The notes: generated from the letters alone by a model not told the origin. Shown: positions 1-8,003, counted from the first letter of the stretch. The stretch: DNA of 22,315 nt from Pseudomonadota bacterium (GCA_023445705.1 JAEXKM010000362.1:1-22315), one strand, 5' to 3'. Numbers and translations: made by a program.

Positions 1-322
1 CGCCGAACTCGCCGAGACCGGGATCTGGTGGCGGCCCTCGGACTATGGCGATCCCTATCCGATCTCCCGCAATCTGCTGGAAGACGGCGCCCGTTGGTCG
101 ATCCTGCCTGGACCGGTCAATCTCGACATGCCCGTCCGCATCCTCCAGGGCGGGGCCGATCCGGACGTTCCCTGGCGCCATGCGCTGGAGCTCGCCCAGG
201 CGATCCGCGGCGAGGACGTGGTCTTCACCCTGGTGAAGGACGGCGACCACCGGCTTTCCCGCCCGCAGGACGTCGCCCGCCTGATCAGCGCCCTCGAGGA
301 GGTCTTGCCCCAACCGCTCTGA
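1..322 (+). CDS. alpha/beta hydrolase, ABHD10-like (3' part only)
   Basis: This is the C-terminal part of a serine hydrolase; the gene starts before the window, and the frame is open from base 2 to the TGA at 320-322. The visible 106 residues contain WWRPSDYGDPYPISRNLLEDG, then the acid-residue segment ILQGGADPDVPW and the catalytic-His segment DGDHRLSRPQD. That combination is typical of the ABHD10-type family (thioesterase or acyl-glucuronide esterase-like proteins) as I recall it. The nucleophile elbow (GxSxG) lies outside the window, so only two of the three catalytic residues can be judged, and both look intact. The substrate is unknown. The gene converges on the minus-strand YeeZ-like gene, with a palindromic repeat between them. 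Confidence 0.8.
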   Translation, partial: AELAETGIWWRPSDYGDPYPISRNLLEDGARWSILPGPVNLDMPVRILQGGADPDVPWRHALELAQAIRGEDVVFTLVKDGDHRLSRPQDVARLISALEEVLPQPL

Positions 323-341
323 CGGTCGCCTTCCACCAAGG

Positions 342-474
342 CTGTCATCCCGGTTTCGGCAAAGCCGAAGACCGGGACCCATACGCTCCGAAATGCGGAA
401 GTTGGCGAGGCGTCATATCCTGCCTGATCAGGTGCGTATGGGTCCCGGTCTTGCTACGCAAACCGGGATGACAG
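342..474. repeat. REPIN-like nested palindromic repeat
   Basis: Two long arms face each other. The left arm is 342-386 and the right arm 434-474. The reverse complement of the left arm matches the right arm end to end, except for a 4-base length difference and a few changes in the centre. Each arm is also an imperfect palindrome: CCGGT-TTCGGC-AAA-GCCGAA-ACCGG in the left, CCGGT-CTTGC-TAC-GCAA-ACCGG in the right. The spacer contains the small palindrome CCTGATCAGG (423-432). Two inverted REP-like units are the usual architecture of a REPIN, a non-autonomous element moved by RAYT transposases. It lies between two convergent genes, where it could also act as a bidirectional transcription stop. 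No RAYT gene is in the window. Confidence 0.75.
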
Positions 475-490
475 GCGTATGGAGGCCGCC

Positions 491-1351
491 TTAACCCCCC
501 GCCTTCAGGATCGCGTCCAGGCCTTCGCGATAGCTGGGGAAGGCCGGCCGCCAGTCCAGCTCGGCCTTGGCGCGGGCGTTCGAAACCCGCTTTGTCTCCG
601 CATAGAACCGCCGAGCCTGCGGCGCCATCGCCTCCAGGTCGACCGGCCGCTCCGGCGGCGGCTCGATCCCGAGCAGCTTGGCTGCATGGGCGATCACCTT
701 GCTGTTGGCCGCCGGCTCGTCGTCGCAGAGATTGTAGATGCCCCCAGCCCGTGGGCGCGCGATCGACGCCGCAAGGCCCCTCGCCAGATCGTCCACGTGA
801 ATGCGGCTGAAGACGTGGCCGGGCAGGGCATAGCGCGTCGCTCGGCCCTCCCGCAGGCGATCGAAGGCCGATCGTCCTGGGCCATAGATCCCCGGCAGGC
901 GGTGGACCGTCACGGTCAGCCCCATGCCGCGGCCGACTTCCAGCCAGTCGCGTTCGGCCGCCACTCGCCGCGCGCCTTCCGGCGACTGCGCCGCCAGCCG
1001 GCTGGCTTCGAACACCCAGCCGCCGCGCCGGTCGCCATAGACGCCGGTGGTGGAGAGGTAGCCGATCCAGTCGGGAAAGGCCCCGGCCTGCGCCAGGGCT
1101 GGAACCAGCACCTGCAGGGCAGGGCACCCCTCGGGGCCCGGCGGCGGCGTCACCAGCACGGCCTGGGTGTCGCCCAGCCGCTCGGCGATCGCCGCCTTGT
1201 CGCCCGCGGGCACGGGGTCGATCCCCTCGGCCCGCATGGCGGCGACCGCGCCGGGGTCGCGGAAGGTGGCCGAGACCGACCAGCCCTTGGCCGCCATCCG
1301 GCGCGCCAGGGCCTTTCCCGCGAACCCGTAGCCGTAGATCAGGAGCCGCAA
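491..1351 (-). CDS. YeeZ-like atypical SDR, NAD(P)-dependent epimerase/reductase
   Basis: This 286-residue Rossmann protein resembles the YeeZ group of atypical extended short-chain dehydrogenases. The nucleotide-binding motif GYGFAG lies at residues 7-12. A central LSTTGVYGDRRGGWV segment and an AERDW segment, both characteristic of YeeZ-like proteins, follow. The canonical YxxxK catalytic pair of classical SDRs is not visible, so the reaction is uncertain. The start is TTG (1349-1351), three bases after the galU stop codon, which suggests translation coupled to galU. No in-frame ATG lies between the galU stop and the Rossmann motif. The partner gene suggests a link to sugar-nucleotide metabolism, but that is inference from position only. 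Confidence 0.8.
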   Translation of the reverse strand: MRLLIYGYGFAGKALARRMAAKGWSVSATFRDPGAVAAMRAEGIDPVPAGDKAAIAERLGDTQAVLVTPPPGPEGCPALQVLVPALAQAGAFPDWIGYLSTTGVYGDRRGGWVFEASRLAAQSPEGARRVAAERDWLEVGRGMGLTVTVHRLPGIYGPGRSAFDRLREGRATRYALPGHVFSRIHVDDLARGLAASIARPRAGGIYNLCDDEPAANSKVIAHAAKLLGIEPPPERPVDLEAMAPQARRFYAETKRVSNARAKAELDWRPAFPSYREGLDAILKAGG

Positions 1352-1354
1352 GGT

Positions 1355-2224
1355 CTAGAGCAGTTCCTTGATCGCCTTGCGGGCGGTGTCGGCGAACTCC
1401 GGCCGCTGCAGGGCGAAGGCGACGTTGGCCCGAAGCAGGCCGATCTTGTCGCCGCAGTCATAGGTCGTTCCCTCGTACTCGAGGGCGTGGAAGTCCTGGA
1501 CCTTCATCAGTTCGGCCATGGAGTCCGTAAGCTGGATCTCGCCGCCGGCGCCTTTGCCCTGCTTTTCCAGCAGCGCGAAGATCTCGGGCTGCAGGATGTA
1601 GCGCCCGGAGATGAACAGGTTCGAGGGCTCGGTCCCCGGCGCGGGCTTTTCCACCATGCCGGTCATCCGGTTCAGGCGGCCGTCCTGGCCGTCCAGCGCC
1701 ACGATGCCGTACTTGTGGGCCTCGCCGTCCGGGGCGGGCTCGACCACCACGATATTGCCGCCGGTTTTCTCGTAGGCCGAAATCGCCTGCGCCAGGGCGG
1801 GCGTCTTGGCGGCCATCAGCATATCCGGCAGCATGACCGCGAAGGGTTCGTCGCCGATGATGTCGCGAGCGCACCACACGGCGTGGCCCAGGCCCAGCGG
1901 CGCCATCTGCCGCACGAAGCTCATGGAGCCGGGGGGCAGGATGTCCCGTCGAACCTCGGCCAGGACGTCCGTCTTGCCCTTGGCCTCCAGGGCGCCTTCG
2001 ATCTCCGGATTGCCGTCGAAGAAGTCCTCGATGGCGCCTTGTCCGCGGCTGGTGATGAAGACGAAGTGCTCGATGCCCGCCGCCCGGGCTTCTTCGATCA
2101 CGTAGGACAGTATCGGCCGGTCGAAAACGTTCAGCAGATTCTTGGGCGTGGCCCTGGCCACGGGAAGAACCCGCGTTCCCAGACCAGCCACCGGCAACAC
2201 CGCCTTACGCACGCGCTTTGTCAT
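1355..2224 (-). CDS. galU: UTP--glucose-1-phosphate uridylyltransferase
   Basis: GalU makes UDP-glucose from glucose-1-phosphate and UTP in the cytoplasm. The 289-residue protein has the nucleotidyltransferase signature GLGTR (14-18), a PK pair with Lys28, then YVIEEARAAG, the LGLGHAV loop, DEPFAVMLPD, the VEKP segment and AGGEIQLTDS, in the order expected for GalU. I chose the ATG at 2222-2224 because GGGAGG lies five bases upstream and the family N-terminus (TKRVRKAVLPVAGLGTR) begins there; a longer in-frame start at 2284 would add 20 unrelated residues. The motif that is usually ATKxxPKExLP reads ARATPKNLLNV here, a notable deviation. It is followed at three bases by the SDR gene. Downstream in the same pathway, ugd lies at 10042-11346. 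Confidence 0.9.
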   Translation of the reverse strand: MTKRVRKAVLPVAGLGTRVLPVARATPKNLLNVFDRPILSYVIEEARAAGIEHFVFITSRGQGAIEDFFDGNPEIEGALEAKGKTDVLAEVRRDILPPGSMSFVRQMAPLGLGHAVWCARDIIGDEPFAVMLPDMLMAAKTPALAQAISAYEKTGGNIVVVEPAPDGEAHKYGIVALDGQDGRLNRMTGMVEKPAPGTEPSNLFISGRYILQPEIFALLEKQGKGAGGEIQLTDSMAELMKVQDFHALEYEGTTYDCGDKIGLLRANVAFALQRPEFADTARKAIKELL

Positions 2225-2409
2225 GCAGCCTCCCGATTGTTCCCCGACCCAACGACGGGATGCGTGAAAAAAGCGGTCACGCACAGCTCAAATCTTTCGC
2301 AGGCGTCCGCGAAAGCGACCATCCGCCTGTTTCGTGACCGGAGTTGGGAACTCACGAGAGCGTGAACGGTTCTCGGGGCGCCACCGATAATTTGTGCAAA
2401 GGGCGTTTC

Positions 2410-2685
2410 ATGAAAGTTCGCACTCTCTGGACCCTCGGCGCGGTCTCGGCCGTGGCCCTCTCCATCGCCGCCTGCGGCAAGCGCGCCGAAGAGCCGGCCG
2501 CTGTCGATACGACACCGCCGCCGGCCGACTCCATGACGGCGACGCCGCCGGCCACGGGCTCTATGGCGACCACTCCGCCTCCGGCGGATGCGACCATGGC
2601 GCCGCCGGCGGACGGGACAATGCCGCCGCCGCCTGCGGACGGCATGACTCCGCCGCCTGCGGAGACCAGCCCCCCGCCGAAATAG
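2410..2685 (+). CDS. small proline-rich lipoprotein, function unknown
   Basis: This is a 91-residue predicted lipoprotein. The N-terminus MKVRTLWTLGAVSAVALSIAAC has a positive n-region, a hydrophobic core and a lipobox ending at Cys22; Gly at position +2 is compatible with outer-membrane sorting. The mature part is almost entirely low complexity: repeated PP-A-D-x-M and TPPP units rich in Pro, Ala, Thr and Met, with no recognisable fold. The start at 2410 was preferred over an upstream ATG at 2344 because it begins the signal peptide directly. It is transcribed divergently from galU (185-base gap) and its stop lies four bases from the glmS stop, tail to tail. The function is not recognisable; a wall-spanning or spacer lipoprotein is one possibility. 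Confidence 0.75.
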   Translation: MKVRTLWTLGAVSAVALSIAACGKRAEEPAAVDTTPPPADSMTATPPATGSMATTPPPADATMAPPADGTMPPPPADGMTPPPAETSPPPK

Positions 2686-2689
2686 GCGG

Positions 2690-4510
2690 CTATTCCACCG
2701 TCACCGACTTGGCGAGATTGCGCGGTTGGTCGACATCCGCGCCCTTCTGAACGGCCACGTGATAGGCCAGCAGTTGGATGGGCGCAGAGAAGACCAGCGG
2801 CGCGATCAGCGGATCGCACTTCGGCGCCGTGACCACCACCCGGGCGCCGGCCGGTGCGTTCCGCTCGCCTTCGGGATCGGTGATGAACACCACCTGGCCG
2901 CCCCGGGCCATAACCTCGCTCATGTTCGAGGCCGACTTTTCGAAATAGCTGTCGAAGGGGGCCAGGATGACGATCGGCGTCGCTTCGTCCACCAGCGCGA
3001 TAGGCCCGTGCTTCAGCTCGCCGGCGGCATAGCCCTCAGCGTGGATATAGCTGATTTCCTTGAGCTTCAGGGCGCCTTCCAGGGCCAGCGGGTACATCGG
3101 GCCGCGGCCGAGATAGAGCACGTCCCGCGCTTTTGAGACGTCCACGGCGATGGCGCGGACGGCCTCTTCCAGATTGATCGACTCCGCGATCAGGCGCGGC
3201 GCCTCCAGCAGCACCCGCACCAGCCGGTTTTCTTCGGCTTCGTCGATCTTGCCGCGCTGGCGCGCCGCAGCGACGGCCAAGGCGCTCAGCATGCTCACCT
3301 GGGCGGTGAAGGCCTTGGTGGAGGCGACGCCGATCTCGGGACCGCAATGGATCGGCCAGATGACGTCCGCCTCGCGGGCGATCGTCGATTCCACCGTGTT
3401 CACCAGGGCCGCGCTCTGCATGCCCTTGGCCTGGCAATAGCGGAAGGCCGCCAGCGTGTCGGCGGTCTCGCCAGATTGCGAGATGGCGATGGCCAGCGAG
3501 CCGGGGCTCAGGGCCGGCTCGCGATAACGGAACTCGGAGGCCACCTCCACGTCGACCGGCAGGCCGGCCATCCGCTCGATCAGGTATTTGCCCAGCAGGC
3601 CGGCGATATAGGCCGTGCCGCAGGCGACGATCTGCACGCGGTCGATCTTGGCGAAGTCGATGTCGCCCGGGATGGTGGTGCGGCTGGTCAGGGTGTCCAC
3701 ATAGGCCGCGATGGTGCGCTGGCACCCTTCCGGCTGGTCGTGGATCTCCTTTTCCATGAAGTGGCGATAGTTGCCCTTTTCCATCACCGCGGCGGAGGCG
3801 GGCAGGGTCTTGATCGGCCGGTCGGCCGGGACGCCGCTGGCGTCGAAGATGCGGGCGCTGCCATGGTCGATGATCAGGTAGTCGCCGTCGTCCAGATAGG
3901 CGACGCGGTTGGTGAACGGGCCCAGGGCCAGGCCGTCGGAGCCGACGAACATCTCGCCGTCCCCATAGCCGACCGCCAGGGGCGGGCCATTGCGGGCGCC
4001 CAGGATCACGTCGGTGTCGCCGGCCACCAGGATCGCCAGGGCGTAGGCGCCGCTCAGCCGGTCGAGCGTGGCCTTGAAGGCGGCCAGCGGCTCCAGGCCG
4101 GCGTTCAGGTATTCGTCGACGAGATGGGCCACCACCTCGGTGTCGGTGTCGCTGGCGAACACGCGGCCCTTGGCTTCAAGCTCGGCGCGCAGTTCGGCGA
4201 AATTCTCGATGATGCCGTTGTGCACCACGGCCACGCGTCCTGCGATGTGCGGGTGGGCGTTGCGCTCGGTCGGGGCGCCGTGGGTCGCCCAACGGGTGTG
4301 GCCGATGCCGGTCTCGGCGACCAGCGGATCGCGCTCGAGCACGGCTTCCAGTTCGCGCAGCTTGCCCGGCGCCCGGCGGCGCTCCAGCACGCCGTTCACC
4401 TGCGCCGCGACGCCCGCGCTGTCATAGCCCCGGTACTCCAGGCGCTTCAGACTCTCGACCAGCCGTCCGGCCACCGGAGACTTGCCGACGATTCCGATGA
4501 TGCCGCACAT
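2690..4510 (-). CDS. glmS: glutamine--fructose-6-phosphate aminotransferase (isomerizing)
   Basis: GlmS makes glucosamine-6-phosphate from fructose-6-phosphate and glutamine, the first step toward UDP-GlcNAc for peptidoglycan and LPS. The 606-residue length is standard. Met1 is followed by Cys2, the N-terminal nucleophile of the glutaminase domain (MCGIIGIVG), then the RWATHG and HNGIIEN segments. Two SIS sugar-isomerase domains follow (SQSGETADT; GRGPMYPLALEGALKLKE), with the AEGYAAGELKHGP loop and the canonical C-terminus DQPRNLAKSVTVE containing the substrate lysine. The start ATG at 4508-4510 has AAAGGAA upstream. It is divergent from glmM, which acts on its product, so the 4511-4621 gap probably carries promoters for both steps. 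No glmS ribozyme is expected or seen in this lineage. Confidence 0.97.
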   Translation of the reverse strand: MCGIIGIVGKSPVAGRLVESLKRLEYRGYDSAGVAAQVNGVLERRRAPGKLRELEAVLERDPLVAETGIGHTRWATHGAPTERNAHPHIAGRVAVVHNGIIENFAELRAELEAKGRVFASDTDTEVVAHLVDEYLNAGLEPLAAFKATLDRLSGAYALAILVAGDTDVILGARNGPPLAVGYGDGEMFVGSDGLALGPFTNRVAYLDDGDYLIIDHGSARIFDASGVPADRPIKTLPASAAVMEKGNYRHFMEKEIHDQPEGCQRTIAAYVDTLTSRTTIPGDIDFAKIDRVQIVACGTAYIAGLLGKYLIERMAGLPVDVEVASEFRYREPALSPGSLAIAISQSGETADTLAAFRYCQAKGMQSAALVNTVESTIAREADVIWPIHCGPEIGVASTKAFTAQVSMLSALAVAAARQRGKIDEAEENRLVRVLLEAPRLIAESINLEEAVRAIAVDVSKARDVLYLGRGPMYPLALEGALKLKEISYIHAEGYAAGELKHGPIALVDEATPIVILAPFDSYFEKSASNMSEVMARGGQVVFITDPEGERNAPAGARVVVTAPKCDPLIAPLVFSAPIQLLAYHVAVQKGADVDQPRNLAKSVTVE

Positions 4511-4621
4511 GCCGCGCTAGTTCCTTTCGACGCTCACAAGCGTGATAATCCTGCGTCGCCTTTAGCATTCGCAAATGCGACGTCGACTAAATCTGAGTTT
4601 CGTATCGTTTCGGGAAGACGC
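4511..4621. promoter_or_regulatory. divergent glmS/glmM promoter region
   Basis: This 111-base gap must serve two genes of the same pathway reading outward. It is visibly more AT-rich than the flanking genes. It holds two short perfect inverted repeats: ACGCT-caca-AGCGT (4530-4543) and GCATT-cgca-AATGC (4565-4578). These could be operator half-sites or leader hairpins. I cannot assign confident -35/-10 elements, so the regulatory role rests on position and symmetry alone. Confidence 0.4.
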
Positions 4622-5974
4622 ATGAGCAAGCGCGCCTATTTCGGCACCGACGGCATCCGTGGGGAAGCCAACAGTCATCCGATGACCGCAGAGATCGCTT
4701 TGCGCGTGGGGCTGGCCGCCGGCAAGCTTTTCATGTCGCAGGACGAGCGCCGGCATCTGGTGGTGATCGGCAAGGACACCCGGCTCTCCGGCTACATGGT
4801 CGAACCGGCGTTGGTCGCCGGGTTCGCCAGTGTGGGCATGGACGTCCGCCTGCTCGGCCCGATGCCGACGCCGGGCGTGGCGATGATGACCCGGTCGCTG
4901 CGCGCCGACCTGGGGGTGATGATCTCCGCCTCGCACAACCCCTACACCGACAACGGCATCAAGCTCTTCGGCCCGGACGGCTACAAGCTCTCCGACGAAC
5001 GCGAGATGGAGATCGAGGCCCTGATGGATGCTGGCCTCGCGGAAGGCCTGGCTGCGCCGACCGAACTTGGCCGCGTCGCCCGCGTCGACGACAGCCAGGC
5101 GCGGTATGTCGAGATCGCCAAGGCGACCTTCCCCAGGCGTCTGAGCCTTGCAGGCCTGCGCATCGTCATCGATTGCGCCAATGGCGCCGCCTACAAGGTC
5201 GCGCCGGTGGTGCTCTACGAACTGGGCGCCGAGGTCATCAAGATCGGCGTCAGCCCCGACGGCACCAACATCAACGAGGATTGCGGCTCGACTCATCCCG
5301 AGGCCATGGCCCGCGCGGTGAAGGAATTCCGCGCCGACGTCGGCATCGCCCTTGATGGCGACGCCGACCGCCTCGTCATCTGCGATGAAAAGGGACACAT
5401 CGTCGACGGCGACCAGATCATGGCCCTGATCGCCGACTACTGGGCCAAGCGCGACCGCCTGTCCGGCGGCGGCGTCGTGGCGACGGTGATGTCGAACCTC
5501 GGCTTGGAGCGCTTCCTTTCGGCCCGCAATCTGAAGCTGGAGCGCACCCGCGTGGGCGACCGCTACGTCATGGCGCGGATGCGCGAGGGCGGCTTCAACC
5601 TCGGCGGCGAGCAGTCAGGCCACATGATCCTCTCGGACTTCTCGACCACGGGCGATGGCCTGTTGGCCGCCCTTCAGGTGCTCGCTGTCATGAAGGCCGC
5701 CGAGAAGCCGATGAGCGAGCTGGCGCGCCAGTTCGAGCCGGTGCCGCAGCTCTTGGAAAATGTCCGCTTCGCTGGCGGCAAGCCATTGGAGAGCGACGCT
5801 GTCAAGAGCGTCATCGCCAAGGCCGAGGAGCGTCTCAACGGATCGGGCCGCATCGTAGTGCGCGCCTCGGGGACCGAGCCTCTGATCCGGGTCATGGCCG
5901 AGGGCGACGACGAGAAGCTGGTCAATCAGGTGGTCAAGGACATCGTCGGCGCGGTGAAGAAGGCGGCCGCCTGA
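4622..5974 (+). CDS. glmM: phosphoglucosamine mutase
   Basis: GlmM converts glucosamine-6-phosphate to glucosamine-1-phosphate. The 450-residue protein starts MSKRAYFGTDGIRG, the GlmM N-terminus. The phosphorylated serine is Ser104 in ISASHNPYTDNGIKLFG, the Mg-binding loop is ALDGDADR, the sugar-specificity loop is GGEQSGH, and the phosphate-binding loop is RASGTEPLIRVMAEG near the C-terminus; all are intact. The ATG at 4622 matches the family start; the frame stays open far upstream through the antisense of glmS, but that extension is a compositional artefact. The stop overlaps the next start (TGATG at 5972-5976), so the adenine-deaminase-like gene is probably co-translated. It is divergent from glmS. 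Confidence 0.96.
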   Translation: MSKRAYFGTDGIRGEANSHPMTAEIALRVGLAAGKLFMSQDERRHLVVIGKDTRLSGYMVEPALVAGFASVGMDVRLLGPMPTPGVAMMTRSLRADLGVMISASHNPYTDNGIKLFGPDGYKLSDEREMEIEALMDAGLAEGLAAPTELGRVARVDDSQARYVEIAKATFPRRLSLAGLRIVIDCANGAAYKVAPVVLYELGAEVIKIGVSPDGTNINEDCGSTHPEAMARAVKEFRADVGIALDGDADRLVICDEKGHIVDGDQIMALIADYWAKRDRLSGGGVVATVMSNLGLERFLSARNLKLERTRVGDRYVMARMREGGFNLGGEQSGHMILSDFSTTGDGLLAALQVLAVMKAAEKPMSELARQFEPVPQLLENVRFAGGKPLESDAVKSVIAKAEERLNGSGRIVVRASGTEPLIRVMAEGDDEKLVNQVVKDIVGAVKKAAA

Positions 5975-6993
5975 TGGCGCAGGACCTGGAGGTTTTCATC
6001 CGCGGCCTGCCCAAGGCCGAGCTTCATCTGCACATCGAGGGCAGTCTCGAGCCCGAGCAGATGTTCGAGTTCGCCCGCCGGAACGGGGTCGAACTGCCGT
6101 TCGCCAGCGTGGAGGAGGTGCGCGCCGCCTACGCCTTCTCCAACCTGCAGGATTTCCTCGACATCTATTACCAGGGCGCCCGGGTCCTGCTGACCCGCCA
6201 GGACTTTCACGACTTGGCCATGGCCTATTTCCAGCGGGTCGCCGCCGACGGGGCCCGGCACGCCGAGATCTTCTTCGACCCCCAGACCCATACCGAGCGC
6301 GGCGTCGCTTTCGAGGTGGTCGCCGACGGACTGCTTGCGGCCATGGACCGGGCCCGGGCCGAGCTGGGCGTCAGTTCCAAGCTGATCCTCTGCTTCCTGC
6401 GCCACCTCAGCGAGGAAGAGGCCTTCGCGACCCTGCGCGAGGCCGAGCCCTATCTGGACCGGATCGCCGGGGTCGGCCTCGATTCTTCCGAAGTCGGCCA
6501 TCCGCCGGCCAAGTTCGAGCAGGTCTTCGCGGCGGCCCGCGCCCGCGGCCTCAAGGTCGTCGCCCATGCGGGCGAGGAGGGGCCGCCTGACTATGTCTAC
6601 GAGGCCCTCGACCTCCTGCAGGTCGACCGGATCGATCACGGAAACCGCGCTCTGGAAGACGATGAGCTGACCCAGCGCCTCGTGCGCGAGGGCATGACCC
6701 TTACGGTCTGTCCGCTATCGAACCTCAAGCTCTGCGTGGTTGACGACATGGCCGCCCATCCGATCCGGCGCATGTTGCAGCTCGGGCTGCGGGCGACGGT
6801 CAATTCGGACGACCCGGCCTATTTCGGCGGCTATCTCGCCCAGAACTGGATCGAGGCGGCCCGGGCGGTCGACCTCTCCCGCGACGAACTGGTCGTGCTG
6901 GCGCGCAACAGCTTCACCGGCTCGTTCCTCCCCGCCGAGGAGATCGCCGAGCGCCTGGCCGAGATCGACCGCTACGTGGCCGAGGCGTCCTAG
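5974..6993 (+). CDS. adenine deaminase (adenosine deaminase superfamily, Aah1-type)
   Basis: This is a 339-residue zinc hydrolase of the adenosine deaminase superfamily. Zinc ligands are His18 and His20 (ELHLHIEGSLEP), His198 (HAGEEGPP) and Asp279 (NSDDPAYFGGY); Glu201 is the probable general acid and His222 (RIDHG) the second active-site histidine. Several segments (FFDPQTHTERG, CFLRHLSEEEA, GLDSSEVGHPPAKF, CPLSNLKL, SDDPAYFGGYL) match my memory of the adenine deaminase branch (yeast Aah1, Pseudomonas Pa0148) better than true adenosine deaminases, so adenine to hypoxanthine is the likely reaction in purine salvage. It is often annotated simply as adenosine deaminase. It overlaps glmM by one base and its stop shares CTAG with the opposing DUF2891 stop. 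Confidence 0.88.
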   Translation: MAQDLEVFIRGLPKAELHLHIEGSLEPEQMFEFARRNGVELPFASVEEVRAAYAFSNLQDFLDIYYQGARVLLTRQDFHDLAMAYFQRVAADGARHAEIFFDPQTHTERGVAFEVVADGLLAAMDRARAELGVSSKLILCFLRHLSEEEAFATLREAEPYLDRIAGVGLDSSEVGHPPAKFEQVFAAARARGLKVVAHAGEEGPPDYVYEALDLLQVDRIDHGNRALEDDELTQRLVREGMTLTVCPLSNLKLCVVDDMAAHPIRRMLQLGLRATVNSDDPAYFGGYLAQNWIEAARAVDLSRDELVVLARNSFTGSFLPAEEIAERLAEIDRYVAEAS

Positions 6994-8003
6994 GCTTCCA
7001 GCACCAGGAGGGCGAATGTCGCCAGCCAGTGCTCGCCCATATAGTCCCCCGCCACATGTTCCAGGCCCGCCGCCAGATGCAGGTCGGCGGCCGCGACCAC
7101 CACGCGTCGGGCCGGATGGTTCAGGGGCAGCGACTTGGCGATCGAGCGCCAGCACCAGGCGCGCGAGAGATTGAGGCCGTCCAGGTGCGCGATCTTGCCG
7201 TCGCTCCGGTCGCTGACCGTCGCCGGCGTGAACAGGGTCGCTGGCCGCCGCTCGGCCAGATCCGGCAGGAACTTGGAGAACCACGGCAGGAAACCTGCCG
7301 ATGGCAGCACCTGTCGATGGCATTCTGCTTCCACCAAGGTCGGTGAAAGGAAGTCGTCGCCGCTCGGCTCCCAGGCCGGCGCGGCCGCATCGTCCAAGTA
7401 CCAGCGACGGGCCGTCGCCTCGATGAGCTGGAGCAACTCCTGGTCGCCGGCCTGGCGGGCGTAATCGTTCGCCAGGACCAGCGCGAAGGCCGTGTTATAA
7501 TGGGTTCCGGTGCGGATCGGATAGGTCGCCTTCGGAAGAAACGCCTTGAAGCGATCGGCGAAAGCCACGCCCAGGGGCGCCAGCGCCGCGCCCCACGGCG
7601 CCGCCTCGTGGCGCTCCAATTCGGCGGCCAGCATCAGCAGCCAGGCCCATCCATAGGGCCGCTCGAAACCTGCGCTGGTGGGGCGTTGAAGGTAGGCCAG
7701 CTCTCCAGCGACCTTCTCGGGCGTGATCATCTCGTTGAAAAGGCGTCGAATATCGCCTTCGGCAGGTATCATCGGCAGGCGCCGTAAGAGGCGCGCCAGC
7801 AGCCAGTAGCCGTGCACGCAGGAGTGCCAGTCGAAGCTGCCGTGGAAGATTGGATGCAGCACCCTGGGCGGCAGCACGTCCTCGTCACTCGCCAACACCT
7901 GGTCGAGCTTGAAGGGGTATTGCCGGCGGACGTGGCCCAGGGCCAGCCGGGCGAATTTTTCGCCAAGGTCTTGATTGAGCTCAGAAACGGAAGGCAAGGA
8001 CAT
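6990..8003 (-). CDS. DUF2891 family protein
   Basis: This is a 337-residue, probably cytosolic and largely helical protein of the DUF2891 family. Recognisable family segments are HGSFDWHSCVHGYWLLARLLR (His54, His60, His64), FERPYGWAWLLMLAAEL, the GTHYNTAFAL segment, and EPSGDDFLSPTLVEAECHRQVL. The conserved Trp, His and acidic residues suggest an all-alpha barrel with a polar cleft, perhaps an enzyme, but no activity is known to me. The ATG at 8001-8003 lies inside the 3' end of the DUF979 gene (23-base overlap), so the three genes DUF969, DUF979 and DUF2891 form one translation-coupled operon. No signal peptide is seen. Its 3' end overlaps the adenine deaminase gene by four bases. Confidence 0.85.
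   Translation of the reverse strand: MSLPSVSELNQDLGEKFARLALGHVRRQYPFKLDQVLASDEDVLPPRVLHPIFHGSFDWHSCVHGYWLLARLLRRLPMIPAEGDIRRLFNEMITPEKVAGELAYLQRPTSAGFERPYGWAWLLMLAAELERHEAAPWGAALAPLGVAFADRFKAFLPKATYPIRTGTHYNTAFALVLANDYARQAGDQELLQLIEATARRWYLDDAAAPAWEPSGDDFLSPTLVEAECHRQVLPSAGFLPWFSKFLPDLAERRPATLFTPATVSDRSDGKIAHLDGLNLSRAWCWRSIAKSLPLNHPARRVVVAAADLHLAAGLEHVAGDYMGEHWLATFALLVLEA

Noticed and set aside
479..2365. A 628-codon plus-strand open frame opposite the YeeZ-like gene and galU
   Set aside because: It is antisense to two well recognised genes, its translation has no recognisable motif and is rich in Arg/Gly/His/Gln as expected of shadow frames in high-GC DNA.
3347..4621. Long in-frame upstream extension of glmM through the antisense of glmS
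   Set aside because: glmM has a canonical N-terminus at 4622; the upstream part is the antisense of glmS and resembles no protein.
4511..4621. A glmS ribozyme or other riboswitch between glmS and glmM
   Set aside because: The leader is too short, lacks the ribozyme's core pairing as I know it, and glmS ribozymes belong to Gram-positive bacteria.
2690..6993. A defence or toxin-antitoxin system
   Set aside because: All genes here are standard metabolic genes with intact catalytic residues; no nuclease, toxin or antitoxin signature appears in the window.
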